The notes beneath the pieces were generated by a model, which saw only the letters and a list, made by a program, of their open reading frames with translations, was not told the DNA's origin and did no database searches. Position numbers and translations under genes: made by a program. Below are positions 17,530 through 26,184 of a stretch of DNA of 51,995 nucleotides, piece by piece (position 1 is the stretch's first letter; every line of letters starts with the position of its first letter). This stretch comes from an uncultured Oleiphilus sp. (GTDB taxonomy: Bacteria > Pseudomonadota > Gammaproteobacteria > Pseudomonadales > Oleiphilaceae): positions 1 to 51,995 of the forward strand of contig CAJWAD010000013.1 in assembly GCA_913020245.1 (NCBI GenBank), written 5' to 3'.

Positions 17530-18985
17530 GCAAGTTACCCTTCGAAATGATGTCCCGGAAATGCGTCGGATCAAGCGCATACACTTTATTGGCGTGGGGG
17601 GCTCTGGGATGAGCGGGATTGCGGAAGTTCTATTAAATCAGGGTTACGAGGTTTCCGGTTCAGATTTAAATAGTTCGCCCACGACGCGCTACTTACAAAA
17701 CTTGGGTGTGACTGTTTTTGATGGGCATCAGAAAGAACATGTTTCCGGCGCAGATGTCATTGTGGTATCGAGCGCGATAAATGAGGAAAACCCTGAAATT
17801 ATGGCGGCACGTGAGACGCGTACGCCGATTGTGCCGCGGGCTGAAATGCTCGCTGAAATAATGCGTTATCGACACGGTATTGCGATTGCTGGTACGCATG
17901 GGAAAACCACAACGACCAGTCTCATAGCCTCAATTATGGCCGTCGCAGGCCTTGACCCGACTTTCGTTATAGGCGGCCGTTTAAACAGCGCGGGTACGAA
18001 TGCGAAACTCGGCGCCTCGCGCTATTTAGTGGCGGAGGCAGATGAAAGCGACGCCTCTTTTTTGCACCTCACGCCAATGATTTCTGTGGTCACAAATATA
18101 GAAGCAGACCATATGCATACCTATGGTGGCGATTTCTCTAGGCTGCGCCAGACGTTTATCGACTTTCTCCATAATCTGCCTTTCTACGGTGCGGCGATTA
18201 TGTGCATTGATGATCCTGTTGTAAGAGAAATTATACCTGATGTATCTCGTGCCGTGATCACCTATGGTGTCGATCAGGATGCTGATGTTCGCGCTGAAAA
18301 TATTCGTCAAGAGGGGATGCATTGTCACTTTACAACCGTGCGCAGCGGTCGACCAAGTTTAGATGTAACCTTGCAGATGCCAGGCCATCATAACGTGTTG
18401 AATGCCTTAGCAGCGATTGCCGTAGCGTCAGATGAAGGGGTCGCAGATAGTGCGATCCTCAAAGCTTTGAGCAACTTTCAAGGGGTTGGTCGTCGCTTTC
18501 AGGTTTATGGACACTATCCTATTTTTCCAAACAGCAAACTTACGAATCACGAGAAAACTGGCGATGTTATGTTGGTAGACGACTATGGACATCATCCCAG
18601 TGAGGTCGAGGTCACAATCAAAGCAATCCGCTCCGGTTGGGCAAATCGCCGTTTGGTGATGGTATTTCAGCCGCATCGATACAGTCGAACCTGTGATCTC
18701 TATGAAGATTTTGTTCGTGTACTTGCTGAGGTCGATGTGCTTATTCTTTTGCCTGTTTATAGCGCGGGTGAGAAATCGATTCCGGGTGCTGATAGCCGCA
18801 GCTTGTGCCGAAGTATTCGTCAGCGATCAGGTGTCGACCCTATTTATGTTGAGGAGCAAGAACAGGTTCAAGCGGTGCTTGAGAATTTAATGCAAGCCGA
18901 CGATATGTTGCTAACTCAGGGTGCCGGAAGTGTTGGACAGTTAGCCACAAGTCTTGCCGCAATGCTCGAGAGAAAATTAGCATGA
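17522..18985 (+). CDS. murC: UDP-N-acetylmuramate:L-alanine ligase MurC
   Basis: MurC performs the first amino-acid addition of the murein pathway, joining L-alanine to UDP-MurNAc with ATP. The 487-residue ligase has [16 protein letters not shown] near the N-terminus, the P-loop [24 protein letters not shown], and the C-terminal [11 protein letters not shown] and FQPHRYSRT motifs specific to MurC. Length is normal (E. coli 491). It overlaps murG by 8 nt and ddl by 4 nt. Confidence 0.97.
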   Translation: MPKQVTLRNDVPEMRRIKRIHFIGVGGSGMSGIAEVLLNQGYEVSGSDLNSSPTTRYLQNLGVTVFDGHQKEHVSGADVIVVSSAINEENPEIMAARETRTPIVPRAEMLAEIMRYRHGIAIAGTHGKTTTTSLIASIMAVAGLDPTFVIGGRLNSAGTNAKLGASRYLVAEADESDASFLHLTPMISVVTNIEADHMHTYGGDFSRLRQTFIDFLHNLPFYGAAIMCIDDPVVREIIPDVSRAVITYGVDQDADVRAENIRQEGMHCHFTTVRSGRPSLDVTLQMPGHHNVLNALAAIAVASDEGVADSAILKALSNFQGVGRRFQVYGHYPIFPNSKLTNHEKTGDVMLVDDYGHHPSEVEVTIKAIRSGWANRRLVMVFQPHRYSRTCDLYEDFVRVLAEVDVLILLPVYSAGEKSIPGADSRSLCRSIRQRSGVDPIYVEEQEQVQAVLENLMQADDMLLTQGAGSVGQLATSLAAMLERKLA

Positions 18986-19953
18986 CAATGCAAGCTTTTT
19001 CAATCACCGCCAAGCAAGTACAAGCGCTTGGTCGCGTTGCGGTTATTATGGGCGGTTGCTCAGCAGAGCGCAGCGTCTCATTAAAAAGTGGGGAGGCTGT
19101 ATTGCAGGCTTTGCTGAGCGCTGGCATTGACGCCTTCAAGTTGGATTACCAAGATGATATCAAGCAGCTTGAAAATACCAAATTTAGCCGCGCGTTTTTA
19201 GCGCTGCATGGACGCGGCGGCGAAGATGGCGTTATTCAGGCGGTTCTCGAGTCACTGGGTAAACCCTACACAGGCAGTGGTGTGATGGGTTCAGCTATTG
19301 CGATGGATAAAATGCGCACTAAGTATCTTTGGCTGGGGATGAATTTACCGACCCCGCCATTTGGTTACGTCGATTCAACTACATCACCTCTTACAAGCCA
19401 GCTTGTCTCGCTAATGGATTTTCCGTTAGCCGTAAAACCTGCGCGCGAAGGATCATCTATTGGCGTCTTTAAAGTAAAAAATCAATCTCAATTGGACGCA
19501 GCAATTGAAAGTGCCCTAGCGCTAGATCAGCAGGTGCTGCTTGAGCAATGGATTGAAGGCAGTGAATACACGGTAGGTATTCTCGGCGATAAGGCGTTAC
19601 CTGTGATTGGTTTGAAAACCGATCACATTTTTTATGACTATGATGCCAAATATGAATCAAGCGACACTGAATATTTATTGCCAAGTGGTTTGAGTGCAGA
19701 CGAGGAGAAAAGTTTGTCATCTATGTGTTTGCAAGCATTTAAAGCGCTGGGTTGCGAAGGTTGGGGGCGCGTCGATGTAATGCGGGACACCGATGGACGT
19801 TTTTGGTTACTCGAAGTCAACACGATACCGGGTATGACAGATCATAGTTTGGTGCCCATGGCTGCAGAGCATCATGGATTGGATATGTCAGGCTTAGTGG
19901 CGCAAATACTCCTACAAACCTTACCACAAGAACCAAGTAAGGGGGCTGATTAG
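18982..19953 (+). CDS. ddl: D-alanine:D-alanine ligase (DdlB type)
   Basis: Ddl makes the D-Ala-D-Ala dipeptide that MurF attaches to the murein precursor. The 323-residue ATP-grasp enzyme shows the N-terminal [32 protein letters not shown], the ATP-grasp loop [11 protein letters not shown] and the C-terminal [18 protein letters not shown] containing metal and substrate ligands. It has a slightly longer N-terminus than E. coli DdlB (306). Its position between murC and ftsQ is canonical. Confidence 0.95.
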   Translation: MTMQAFSITAKQVQALGRVAVIMGGCSAERSVSLKSGEAVLQALLSAGIDAFKLDYQDDIKQLENTKFSRAFLALHGRGGEDGVIQAVLESLGKPYTGSGVMGSAIAMDKMRTKYLWLGMNLPTPPFGYVDSTTSPLTSQLVSLMDFPLAVKPAREGSSIGVFKVKNQSQLDAAIESALALDQQVLLEQWIEGSEYTVGILGDKALPVIGLKTDHIFYDYDAKYESSDTEYLLPSGLSADEEKSLSSMCLQAFKALGCEGWGRVDVMRDTDGRFWLLEVNTIPGMTDHSLVPMAAEHHGLDMSGLVAQILLQTLPQEPSKGAD

Positions 19954-19957
19954 AGCA

Positions 19958-20785
19958 ATGGCAACGGCAGTAAGAACGAGGGCGACCCATCAGTCAAAAA
20001 AAACGAAGTCTGAACATTTCGGAATGGCCGAGTGGTTGAAAAGTCAAGTTAAGTGGTTGCGTATTTATTCGGTTTGGTTGGTGCTAACAGTGATATTGGG
20101 TACGACTTACTTGTTTGGAGATAAACTGTTTAGTGTCTTTGATCACCCGATTACAACGATTACAGTGCAGGGCCAGTTCAGCCATTTGGACCGTCAGTCT
20201 TTGGAGCAAAGCTTAACACCATGGCTAGAAAGCACCTTCTTTAATGCTGATTTAATTCAAATTAAAACATTGGTTGAACAGAACGCTTGGGTTAAGCGTG
20301 CGCAGATAACTAGGGTATGGCCAGGGCAACTGGTGATTGATGTCGAAGAGCAAATACCCGTAGCAAATTGGGGTACAGCGGCATACTTGAATCCGCATGC
20401 CGAAGTGTTTCAACCAAATGAGGTCAGCTGGGCGGCTGAGAGGTCAATGCTGCAGGGGCCAAGTGATAGTTCCTCGCTTGAGCGTCAAGATATATTAAGT
20501 CATATGTATGCTACGCAGAAATGGTTAGCAATACGTGGTTTTAGCCTTGAGCACTTATCACTGAATGAACGCGGCACGTGGCGCTTAGGTTTGGTGAATG
20601 GGCCTGAGATTGAGCTCGGTGCGTCGCCCTTTGAAGCAAGATTAGCGCGAGCGGTTCGCACCTACACCGTGCTCGCGCCGGAAGCTCAAATTAAGGTGGC
20701 AAGTATTGATACACGTTACCCCAACGGAGTGGCGGTGGCATGGAAGGATATCGCGTTGGCCGCTGGCCAAGACCCCAGGCTTTAA
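19958..20785 (+). CDS. ftsQ: cell division protein FtsQ
   Basis: FtsQ is a bitopic division protein linking early and late divisome parts through FtsB and FtsL. The 275-residue product has a basic cytoplasmic N-terminus, one transmembrane helix at about 38-54 (YSVWLVLTVILGTTYLFG), a POTRA domain beginning ITTITVQGQF at about 68, and a beta domain with WPGQLVIDVEEQIPVANWG. It starts 4 nt after ddl ends and precedes ftsA, as in the classical cluster. Confidence 0.93.
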   Translation: MATAVRTRATHQSKKTKSEHFGMAEWLKSQVKWLRIYSVWLVLTVILGTTYLFGDKLFSVFDHPITTITVQGQFSHLDRQSLEQSLTPWLESTFFNADLIQIKTLVEQNAWVKRAQITRVWPGQLVIDVEEQIPVANWGTAAYLNPHAEVFQPNEVSWAAERSMLQGPSDSSSLERQDILSHMYATQKWLAIRGFSLEHLSLNERGTWRLGLVNGPEIELGASPFEARLARAVRTYTVLAPEAQIKVASIDTRYPNGVAVAWKDIALAAGQDPRL

Positions 20786-20847
20786 AAAACGAATTAATAG
20801 AAATTTACTGATAGAAAACACAATAAGTAGCAGAGCAGGTAATTTAG

Positions 20848-22086
20848 ATGGCGGGCATTACAGATAATCAATTGACCGTAGGTTTGGATATTGGAACTTC
20901 AAAGGTCGTCGCCATTGTGGGTAAAGCCGGAGGCGATGGTCAGGTAGAAATTGTTGGCATCGGTTCGCATGCCTCAAAAGGCTTAAAGCGTGGTGTCGTG
21001 GTAAATATAGAGACGACCGTTAACGCAATTCAAAGGGCGATCGAAGAAGCTGAGTTAATGGCGGGTTGCGAAATCCATTCGGTCTATGCCGGGATTGCGG
21101 GTAGCCACATAAAAAGTATGAATTCTCATGGCATTGTCGCCGTAAGAGATCGCGAAGTCGTGCGAGCTGACATTGATCGTGTCATTGATGCGGCACAAGC
21201 TGTGGCAATTCCTGCGGATCAAAAAGTGCTGCATATACTGCCGCAAGAATACGTAATTGATAACCAAGAGGGTATTAAAGAGCCGCTTGGCATGTCAGGT
21301 GTTCGCTTAGAGGCGAAAGTTCATTTAGTTACTTGTGCGGTTAACGCGGCGCAAAACATTGAAAAATGTGTGCAGCAATGTGACCTTGAAGTCGACGACA
21401 TTATTCTTGAACAATTGGCATCCGCGCATGCGGTATTGACCGATGACGAGAAAGAACTTGGTGTCTGTGTCGTAGATATTGGGGGTGGCACGAGCGATAT
21501 CGCAATTTTTACAGGAGGGGCGATAAGGCATACCGCCGTAATTCCGATTGCCGGTGATCAGGTAACAAATGATATCGCTATGGCCTTACGAACGCCAACG
21601 CAAAACGCTGAAGAGATCAAAATTAAATATGCTTGTGCATTAACGCAATTAGCCGATGCTGAGGATACGATTAAAGTCCCCTCCGTGGGCGATCGACCAC
21701 CCAGGGAGTTGTCTCGACAGGCGCTGGCTGAGGTTGTCGAACCTCGATATGAAGAGCTGTTTACTCTGGTACAGGCAGAATTGCGTCGAAGTGGCTATGA
21801 GGACGTAATTGCCGCCGGAGTCGTTTTAACAGGCGGGACCTCGACGATGGAGGGTGTTGTCGAGTTGGCGGAAGAAATCTTCCATATGCCAGTGAGACTT
21901 GCAAGCCCAAATAATGTGGCAGGCTTGTCTGATGTGGTGAATAACCCAATGTACGCAACAGGCGTTGGCCTGTTGAAGTATGGATTAAGCCAGCAGGATG
22001 TTGGTGCAGGCAGTGTTGCGAAAAATACGCCCAATAAAGAAGGTGTAGTTTCGAAACTTAAGAACTGGTTTACAGGGAATTTTTAA
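20848..22086 (+). CDS. ftsA: cell division protein FtsA
   Basis: FtsA is an actin-like ATPase that anchors FtsZ filaments to the inner membrane and recruits later divisome proteins. The 412-residue protein shows the phosphate-1 motif VGLDIGTSKV, the 1C subdomain region (SHASKGLKRG), the phosphate-2 motif VVDIGGGTSDIA, and the adenosine motif AAGVVLTGGTS. It ends in a short amphipathic membrane-targeting helix (SKLKNWFTGNF). An AGGTAA-type site precedes the ATG. There is a 62-nt gap after ftsQ and a 90-nt gap before ftsZ, where extra promoters would be expected from other species, but I could not assign one. Confidence 0.96.
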   Translation: MAGITDNQLTVGLDIGTSKVVAIVGKAGGDGQVEIVGIGSHASKGLKRGVVVNIETTVNAIQRAIEEAELMAGCEIHSVYAGIAGSHIKSMNSHGIVAVRDREVVRADIDRVIDAAQAVAIPADQKVLHILPQEYVIDNQEGIKEPLGMSGVRLEAKVHLVTCAVNAAQNIEKCVQQCDLEVDDIILEQLASAHAVLTDDEKELGVCVVDIGGGTSDIAIFTGGAIRHTAVIPIAGDQVTNDIAMALRTPTQNAEEIKIKYACALTQLADAEDTIKVPSVGDRPPRELSRQALAEVVEPRYEELFTLVQAELRRSGYEDVIAAGVVLTGGTSTMEGVVELAEEIFHMPVRLASPNNVAGLSDVVNNPMYATGVGLLKYGLSQQDVGAGSVAKNTPNKEGVVSKLKNWFTGNF

Positions 22087-22176
22087 TGAGCACTTAGCGG
22101 AGCTCGTATGACTACCGATAGTAAAATAATTAGCAACAACTAGCAGATTGAAAAATTATAATTAGGAGAAAGGGTG

Positions 22177-23340
22177 ATGTTTGAACTAGTAGAAAACGTA
22201 TCACAAAGCGCCGTAATCAAGGTCGTTGGTGTAGGGGGAGGTGGCGGCAATGCTGTTCGCCATATGTTAAGTGGTGAAGTGGAGGGCGTTGATTTTGTCT
22301 GCGCTAACACTGATGCGCAGGCTTTGAAAGATCTAGATGGTAAGCAAATTATCCAACTAGGCAGCACCGTCACCAAAGGTTTAGGTGCGGGAGCAAACCC
22401 CGAAATTGGTCGCCAAGCAGCTCTGGAAGATAGAGAGCGAATCGCTGAAACCTTGAAAGGCGCAGATATGGTTTTTATTACCGCGGGTATGGGCGGTGGT
22501 ACAGGGACGGGAGGGGCACCAATCGTTGCAGAAGTAGCTCGTGATCTGGGCATACTGACGGTTGCCGTCGTGACCAAACCTTTCCCATTTGAAGGCGGCA
22601 AACGCATGAAAATCGCGGATGCTGGTTTGTCTGAACTTGCTGAAAATGTAGATTCATTGATTACCATTCCTAATGAAAAGTTATTAGCAGTATTGGGCAA
22701 AAATACCACCTTGTTAGATGCATTTGGCGCGGCAAACGATGTATTGCAGGGTGCCGTTCAGGGTATTGCAGATTTAATAATTCGGCCTGGAATGATTAAC
22801 GTTGACTTTGCTGATGTGAAGACAGTGATGTCTGAAATGGGCATGGCCATGATGGGAACTGGCTCGGCCTCTGGCGAAAATCGAGCACGCGAAGCCGCTG
22901 AAGCCGCAGTACGTAGTCCATTGCTGGAAGATATAAACCTACAAGGAGCGCGTGGTATTTTAGTAAATATCACGGCGGGTGTTGATTTAAACTTAGGTGA
23001 ATTTTCGGAAGTCGGCAGTATCGTTGAGGAATTTGCTTCAGATTCCGCGACGGTCGTGGTCGGAACGGTCATTGATCCAGAAATGGCAGATGAGCTGAAA
23101 GTCACTGTTGTTGCAACGGGCTTAGCGAATTCGATGGATAAGCCTGTCAAAGTCGTCGATAACACGACCAAAACAGTCGATGGCACGACGGATTACAATA
23201 AATTGGACAGACCAACAATTACGCGTCGGCGGGCGTCAGTAGAGCTTCGTGGTAATACTGCAGTGGATACGAAAACAAGCGAACAGCCAAGTGTCGATTA
23301 CTTGGATATTCCTGCATTTTTGCGCAGACAAGCGGATTAA
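22177..23340 (+). CDS. ftsZ: cell division GTPase FtsZ
   Basis: FtsZ is the tubulin homologue that forms the division ring. The 387-residue protein has the nucleotide-binding N-terminus (VVGVGGGGGNAV), the tubulin signature GGGTGTGGAPIVAE and the T7 synergy-loop region NVDFADVKTVM. A variable linker of about 50-60 residues leads to the conserved C-terminal peptide DYLDIPAFLRRQAD, almost identical to E. coli's and the docking site for FtsA, ZipA and others. The ATG at 22177 is 8 nt after TAGGAG. A GTG at 22174 would add one residue. Confidence 0.97.
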   Translation: MFELVENVSQSAVIKVVGVGGGGGNAVRHMLSGEVEGVDFVCANTDAQALKDLDGKQIIQLGSTVTKGLGAGANPEIGRQAALEDRERIAETLKGADMVFITAGMGGGTGTGGAPIVAEVARDLGILTVAVVTKPFPFEGGKRMKIADAGLSELAENVDSLITIPNEKLLAVLGKNTTLLDAFGAANDVLQGAVQGIADLIIRPGMINVDFADVKTVMSEMGMAMMGTGSASGENRAREAAEAAVRSPLLEDINLQGARGILVNITAGVDLNLGEFSEVGSIVEEFASDSATVVVGTVIDPEMADELKVTVVATGLANSMDKPVKVVDNTTKTVDGTTDYNKLDRPTITRRRASVELRGNTAVDTKTSEQPSVDYLDIPAFLRRQAD

Positions 23341-23362
23341 GTGACGGATGCACGGCTTTCAA

Positions 23363-23420
23363 AGGGGGTTAATACCCTCTGTTACGATGACGTTACAGAT
23401 TAACTATTAGTAACAGATTA
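23363..23420 (+). promoter_or_regulatory. stem-loop and repeated GTTACAG/GTAACAG motifs between ftsZ and lpxC
   Basis: A 7-bp stem with a TAAT tetraloop lies at 23363-23380 and has no U tract after it. It is followed by GTTACAGATTA (23392-23402) and GTAACAGATTA (23410-23420), an imperfect direct repeat at 18-bp spacing. CTGTTAC (23379-23385) is the inverted copy of GTAACAG (23410-23416). The group abuts a candidate lpxC promoter, so a regulator site or attenuating hairpin is plausible. Confidence 0.35.
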
Positions 23421-23423
23421 TTC

Positions 23424-23452
23424 TTGGGAAAGCCTAATCGTTCTGTTAGTAT
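23424..23452 (+). promoter_or_regulatory. candidate lpxC promoter
   Basis: TTGGGA (23424-23429) and TAGTAT (23447-23452) are separated by 17 bp, and the start codon lies 53 nt beyond the -10. lpxC often has its own promoter after ftsZ. The match to sigma-70 consensus is moderate. Confidence 0.4.
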
Positions 23453-23505
23453 GCGCCTGATTTTTGACCAGTCAGGCAAGTACATAGAATTTGAGTGGCG
23501 TTGAT

Positions 23506-24417
23506 ATGATAAGACAGCGAACATTAAAGAATACGATTCGAGCGACCGGTGTGGGTCTTCACTCCGGCAAAAAGGTGTATTTGACCCTAAAGCCTGCTCC
23601 GATAGACTCGGGCATTGTGTTTGTGCGTACTGACCTAGAGCCGGCCGTTGAAATTGCAGCCCGTGCCGAGAACGTCGGTGAAACAATGCTGTCAACGACA
23701 CTGGTAAAAAGTGGCGTTAAAGTCGCGACGGTCGAGCATTTGCTATCAGCAATGGCGGGGCTAGGCATTGATAACTGTCGAATTGAATTGAGTGCTGGTG
23801 AAGTGCCCATCATGGACGGCAGTGCAGGGCCTTTTGTATTTTTGATTCAGTCTGCAGGAATCAAAGAACAAGATGCGGCGAAAAAGTTTATTCAAATCAC
23901 GAAAGAAGTAACCATTGAGGAAGATGGAAAGTTTGCCACCTTCCTGCCGTTTAATGGTTTTAAGGTCGGTTTCTCAATAGATTTCGATCATCCAGTCTTT
24001 AAGAATAGAAGCCAAGAAGCCTCGATTGATTTTTCGAGCACCTCCTTCGTAAAAGAAGTGAGCCGAGCGAGAACCTTTGGTTTTATGCATGACATCGAGA
24101 GACTTCGGGCAATGAACCTTGCGCTCGGTGGAAGTGTAGACAACGCGATTGTGGTTGACGATTACAAAGTTCTTAATGAGGACGGGCTGCGCTATGACGA
24201 TGAGTTCGTCAAGCACAAAATTCTTGATGCGATCGGCGACTTATACTTGCTGGGTAATAGTTTAGTGGGAGAGTTTAAAGGGCATAAATCCGGCCACGAC
24301 TTGAATAACAAGCTATTGCGTAAGTTAATTACACAAACAGATGCATGGGAAGTGAAGACATTTGAAGATGCGAATGCAGCGCCTATTTCGTATATGAAGC
24401 CGGTGCTTGCAGCTTAG
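23506..24417 (+). CDS. lpxC: UDP-3-O-acyl-N-acetylglucosamine deacetylase LpxC
   Basis: LpxC is the zinc-dependent deacetylase that commits UDP-acyl-GlcNAc to lipid A synthesis. From ATG 23506 the protein is 303 residues, matching E. coli's 305. A non-ATG codon at 23491 opens the frame slightly earlier but precedes the family N-terminus IRQRTLKN. Zinc ligands are visible as His78 ([12 protein letters not shown]), His237 and Asp241 (HKILDAIGD), with the catalytic histidine His264 in GHKSGHD. It ends 4 nt from the convergent dciA gene. In many gammaproteobacteria LpxC abundance is set by FtsH proteolysis of the C-terminus; here the tail ends in VLAA. Confidence 0.96.
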   Translation: MIRQRTLKNTIRATGVGLHSGKKVYLTLKPAPIDSGIVFVRTDLEPAVEIAARAENVGETMLSTTLVKSGVKVATVEHLLSAMAGLGIDNCRIELSAGEVPIMDGSAGPFVFLIQSAGIKEQDAAKKFIQITKEVTIEEDGKFATFLPFNGFKVGFSIDFDHPVFKNRSQEASIDFSSTSFVKEVSRARTFGFMHDIERLRAMNLALGGSVDNAIVVDDYKVLNEDGLRYDDEFVKHKILDAIGDLYLLGNSLVGEFKGHKSGHDLNNKLLRKLITQTDAWEVKTFEDANAAPISYMKPVLAA

Positions 24418-24421
24418 CTGT

Positions 24422-24886
24422 CTAATCTGCTTGTTGGGCTAATTTCTCAATTGCCTTCCTCAATTCAACATCTTGGGTTTGCTTGGCTTCTTCAATAAGA
24501 AGCTGGGCGCTGTCCTTGGACAATTTATTATTTACATTCACTTTTTTCGGTATTTTCGCTTTCGGGCGAATGCGTATCTCTAGTCGTTGGATAGTTTGTG
24601 CGCCCAATTTTGCCTGCAGAGCTTCGATAACGGCATCTTGTTCGAAACGCAAGCGTGTCGCGATTGCTGCAGATTGGCCCGTTATTATTAGGACGCCCTG
24701 TTTAATTTGATTTACTTGAAATACTCCAACAAACAAGGCAGGCAGGCAGTTATCGAATACAGTTTGAATATCCAGATTTTGCCTTGCTTGATTAAAGAGC
24801 GCGCGCAAGTCTGGCGAGTGCTTTGTAATGGTGCCAACCTCAAAAATAGAATTGAGAGGTCGATGTCTTGTTTGTTTTTTTAACAT
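24422..24886 (-). CDS. dciA: DciA family protein (DUF721), replicative helicase loader
   Basis: DciA is the ancestral bacterial loader/recruiter of the DnaB helicase, used where DnaC or DnaI is absent. This 154-residue protein has the DUF721 N-terminal KH-like region (FDNCLPALFVGVFQ through LRFEQDAVIEAL), followed by a basic segment (RIRPKAKIPKKV) and a helical tail rich in Lys, Glu and Gln. It matches the gene found between lpxC and the M23 peptidase in Pseudomonas (PA4405, as I recall). Its presence implies the organism does not rely on a DnaC-type loader. It is convergent with lpxC and divergent from the peptidase gene. Confidence 0.82.
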   Translation of the reverse strand: MLKKQTRHRPLNSIFEVGTITKHSPDLRALFNQARQNLDIQTVFDNCLPALFVGVFQVNQIKQGVLIITGQSAAIATRLRFEQDAVIEALQAKLGAQTIQRLEIRIRPKAKIPKKVNVNNKLSKDSAQLLIEEAKQTQDVELRKAIEKLAQQAD

Positions 24887-24987
24887 GTGGTCATGCGTAG
24901 GCTAATACTGGTGTCTTACGTTAACGAATTTATCTGTACTTCGTCAAAAAGATCTATGTAGGTTTAAGATTAGGCTTATTGAACGTT

Positions 24988-25929
24988 ATGAATATTATTT
25001 TTATTAAGCGCAGTCATGGTCAGTCCAGAACACTGACACTTGGCAATAAGCACATTATTACCCTCGGAGCTATCATCACGGGAATAATAGTGGCGCTTAT
25101 CTTCTCTGGATATTGGGTTAAAAGAAATCTGATGTTAGACGGTGATGCGGTCATGATGGACGTTCAAGTTATAAATGCTTGGGAACGTGAGTTAGCGCAG
25201 CAAAAGAAGATGCTAGATCAGATCAGCAAAAGCAATGGCGAGCAAGTGGATGCTTTGACATTGCGTCTCGGTGATATGCAAGCTCGCTTATTGAGAATTG
25301 ATGCCCTGGGCGTGCGTTTAAAAGAGGTTGCTAAAATCAAGAATGACGAGTTTGATTTTTCTCAGCCGCCGGCACTTGGCGGACCGCTTTTGGCCGCGGA
25401 GAGCATGCCGAGCTCCTTACCAAGTTTAAAAGGTGACTTAGACCGAATTGCGAAGCATATCGAAAATCGTCAACAGCAACTTGACCGTCTAGAAAGCATG
25501 TTTTTCCAGCGTGGCCTTGACCAAGAAAGTTTCGTATCTGGTCGCCCGGTTCGCTGGGGCTGGTTATCCTCTTCATATGGTTATCGAAATGACCCGTTTA
25601 ATGGTCGTCGTACCTGGCACGCTGGGGTAGACTTTGCCGGCAAAGAAGGCAGCGATATTATCGCGGTTGCCTCGGGTGTTGTAACCTGGTCTAGTGAGCG
25701 TTACGGCTATGGTAATTTGGTGGAAATTAACCATGGTGACGGATACAGCACGCGTTATGCGCACTGCAAAGAACTACTCGTCAAAGTCGGTGAAGTAGTT
25801 GAGAAGGGACAGGTTTTAGCATTGATGGGCAGCACAGGTCGCTCTACAGGCCCGCATGTGCACTTTGAAGTGTTGCGTAAAGGCATGACCCTAGACCCGA
25901 AGAAATTTTTGCATAGAGCCAGTCGATAG
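24988..25929 (+). CDS. M23 family metallopeptidase, membrane-anchored
   Basis: This is a LytM-type peptidoglycan peptidase or a regulator of amidases. The 313 residues begin with a short cytoplasmic segment, one transmembrane helix at about 23-43, a coiled-coil region at about 60-115, and a C-terminal M23 domain from about 185. The zinc and catalytic residues are present: H211-x3-D215 (HAGVDFAG), H259 (YAH) and H290-x-H292 (HVHFE). It is therefore probably an active endopeptidase, unlike EnvC or NlpD. I use ATG 24988 because homologues start with an IIFI/K-x-H segment; a TTG at 24979 is also in frame. It lies between dciA and secA, as in Pseudomonas (PA4404 in my memory). Confidence 0.88.
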   Translation: MNIIFIKRSHGQSRTLTLGNKHIITLGAIITGIIVALIFSGYWVKRNLMLDGDAVMMDVQVINAWERELAQQKKMLDQISKSNGEQVDALTLRLGDMQARLLRIDALGVRLKEVAKIKNDEFDFSQPPALGGPLLAAESMPSSLPSLKGDLDRIAKHIENRQQQLDRLESMFFQRGLDQESFVSGRPVRWGWLSSSYGYRNDPFNGRRTWHAGVDFAGKEGSDIIAVASGVVTWSSERYGYGNLVEINHGDGYSTRYAHCKELLVKVGEVVEKGQVLALMGSTGRSTGPHVHFEVLRKGMTLDPKKFLHRASR

Positions 25930-26086
25930 AGACGCCTTAAGTCATTTCTTTTTTTTATTAAACGTTAATCATGCAATTTAGTTCTCTTATCTGGAATAAA
26001 CCGGCGTAAAGCACCGTTCTGTCCTTTTAGTCCCCTGGCATATCCCTTAGAATGATTCGCTTTGGTGAGTTTAGCCTAGCGCTAGC

Positions 26087-26116
26087 TTGCATTTTAATCT
26101 TCTGGCGCAATATAAA
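26087..26116 (+). promoter_or_regulatory. candidate secA promoter in the 255-bp gap before secA
   Basis: The gap 25930-26184 holds no gene. TTGCAT (26087-26092) and TATAAA (26111-26116) are 18 bp apart, about 69 nt before the secA ATG. I see no open frame resembling a SecM arrest peptide upstream of secA, so secretion-responsive control by that route is not indicated. Confidence 0.5.
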
Positions 26117-26184
26117 TACGGTATAGACAAGCTTCACCACTATATTTCCGCACTAAACCAAAGAGTTATAAGTAGAATATCACT

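Noticed and set aside
22140-22709. 189-codon leftward open frame opposite ftsZ
   Set aside because: Low-complexity Pro/Ser/Thr composition from reading the glycine-rich FtsZ sequence backwards.
25930-26184. SecM-like secretion monitor upstream of secA
   Set aside because: No open frame with a signal peptide and arrest motif in the gap.
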